Origin: a bacterium ADurb.Bin157
GTDB lineage: Bacteria; Muiribacteriota; Ozemobacteria; Ozemobacterales; Ozemobacteraceae
Direction: 5' to 3'
Assembly: GCA_002070375.1 (NCBI GenBank)
Contig: MWDD01000020.1
Coordinates: forward strand, 1-43,789
Length of the DNA stretch: 43,789 bases
Both the position numbers and the translations under genes were made by a program. Shown one piece after another: positions 43,434-43,789 of the stretch (positions are counted from its first letter, which is position 1; every line of letters begins with the position of its first letter). The notes beneath the pieces were generated by a model that worked only from the letters and a program-made list of their open reading frames with translations, ran no database searches and had not been told where the DNA came from.

Positions 43434-43789
43434 AAAAAGTTCTTGTAACAGGCGGAACCGGTTTTTTGGGTCGTGCGATTATTAAAATGCTGCTTGCCGA
43501 AAATGTTTCGGTAAATGTTTTGTGCCGAAAAAACTTCTCAGATCTCGAAGCTGCCGGGTGCACAGTGTTTGCCGGAGAAATATCTGACGAAAACCTTGTG
43601 ACCAAAGCCTGTGAAGGCTGTGACACCGTTTTTCACACCGCTGCCAAAGCAGGTATCGAAGAACCTTATTCAGAGTATGTCAGAATCAATTACGACGGCA
43701 CCCTAAACGTAATTAAGGCCTGCAAAGCCAATAAAGTTATGAGACTTGTTTACACAAGTTCTCCGAGCGTGGTTTTTTCTGAAGGCGAT
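43430..43789 (+). CDS. oleD: OleD, NAD(P)-dependent 2-alkyl-3-ketoacid reductase (cut by right edge)
   Basis: First 120 codons only; the frame is open to the last base. The start MKKVLVTGGTGFLG has the Rossmann motif TGGTGFLG of extended short-chain dehydrogenases, then CDTVFHTAAKAGIEEPYSEY, NYDGTLNVIKACK and YTSSPSVVF, matching OleD. It reduces the OleA product to the 2-alkyl-3-hydroxyacid used by OleC. ATG overlaps the oleC stop. Confidence 0.9.
   Translation, partial: MKKVLVTGGTGFLGRAIIKMLLAENVSVNVLCRKNFSDLEAAGCTVFAGEISDENLVTKACEGCDTVFHTAAKAGIEEPYSEYVRINYDGTLNVIKACKANKVMRLVYTSSPSVVFSEGD

Noticed and set aside
1..43789. CRISPR arrays, rRNA and tRNA genes
   Set aside because: No regular repeat-spacer pattern and no cloverleaf or rRNA signature found by reading.

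Overview
The window is a chromosomal segment of roughly 40% GC (judged by eye) from a bacterium. It carries 33 protein-coding genes (one cut by the right edge), one insertion sequence and no rRNA or tRNA that I can recognise. The mix suggests an uncultivated, probably anaerobic lineage with a Gram-negative-type envelope: a PilM/N/O-type type II secretion or type IV pilus machine with giant pseudopilins, the anaerobic purine/selenium-associated proteins SsnA, YgeY and YgeW, an oleABCD cluster, and a C11 peptidase. Riflebacteria-like or related candidate phyla would fit, but the sequence alone does not settle this. Promoters match the sigma-70 consensus well, often with exact 17-bp spacers.

Layout, left to right. 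0.2-6.9 kb (+): an exported SH3/NlpC-P60-like protein, serS, a clostripain-family exported peptidase, a PfkB-family kinase and ssnA, closed by a terminator. 6.94-8.55 kb: a complete IS30-family element (transposase on -) with about 35-bp ends and five subterminal repeats. 8.6-10.2 kb (+): an exported coiled-coil protein of unknown function and a small RRM RNA-binding protein with a structured leader. 10.3-16.3 kb (-): an operon of pseudopilin-like proteins. 16.3-19.6 kb (-): an MFS exporter and a DUF2723 membrane glycosyltransferase-like protein. 19.7-27.9 kb (-): lepB, a DUF2225 protein, gspF, gspE, pilM, pilN, pilO, a further membrane protein, gspG and an exported protein. 28.1 kb (+): ogt. 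28.6-31.1 kb (-): ygeY-ygeW. 31.2-35.4 kb (+): a tight five-gene run of B12/radical-SAM protein, FmdB zinc ribbon, YgjP-like metallopeptidase, ComEA-like HhH protein and ComEC-like metallo-beta-lactamase. 35.5-38.6 kb (+): DHH phosphoesterase, a small unknown protein and a Clp1/Grc3-like polynucleotide kinase. 38.8 kb (+): a SPASM protein with a broken radical-SAM motif. 39.8 kb to the edge (+): oleA-oleB-oleC-oleD.

Working together: the two pilus-type operons probably build one envelope-spanning filament or secretion machine (no secretin, prepilin peptidase or major pilin is in view), and lepB sits at the head of one of them. SsnA, YgeY and YgeW belong to one conserved pathway set but lie in two separate loci here. 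OleABCD makes long-chain olefins by head-to-head condensation of fatty acyl chains. The points most worth following are a signal peptidase I with Cys in place of the catalytic Ser, a radical-SAM motif whose third Cys is lost inside a perfect 13-bp palindrome, a DHH nuclease/Clp1-kinase cassette, several leaders that can hide their own ribosome-binding site (gspF, the RRM gene, the transposase), and two genes (DUF2723, oleA) whose promoters predict leaderless mRNAs.
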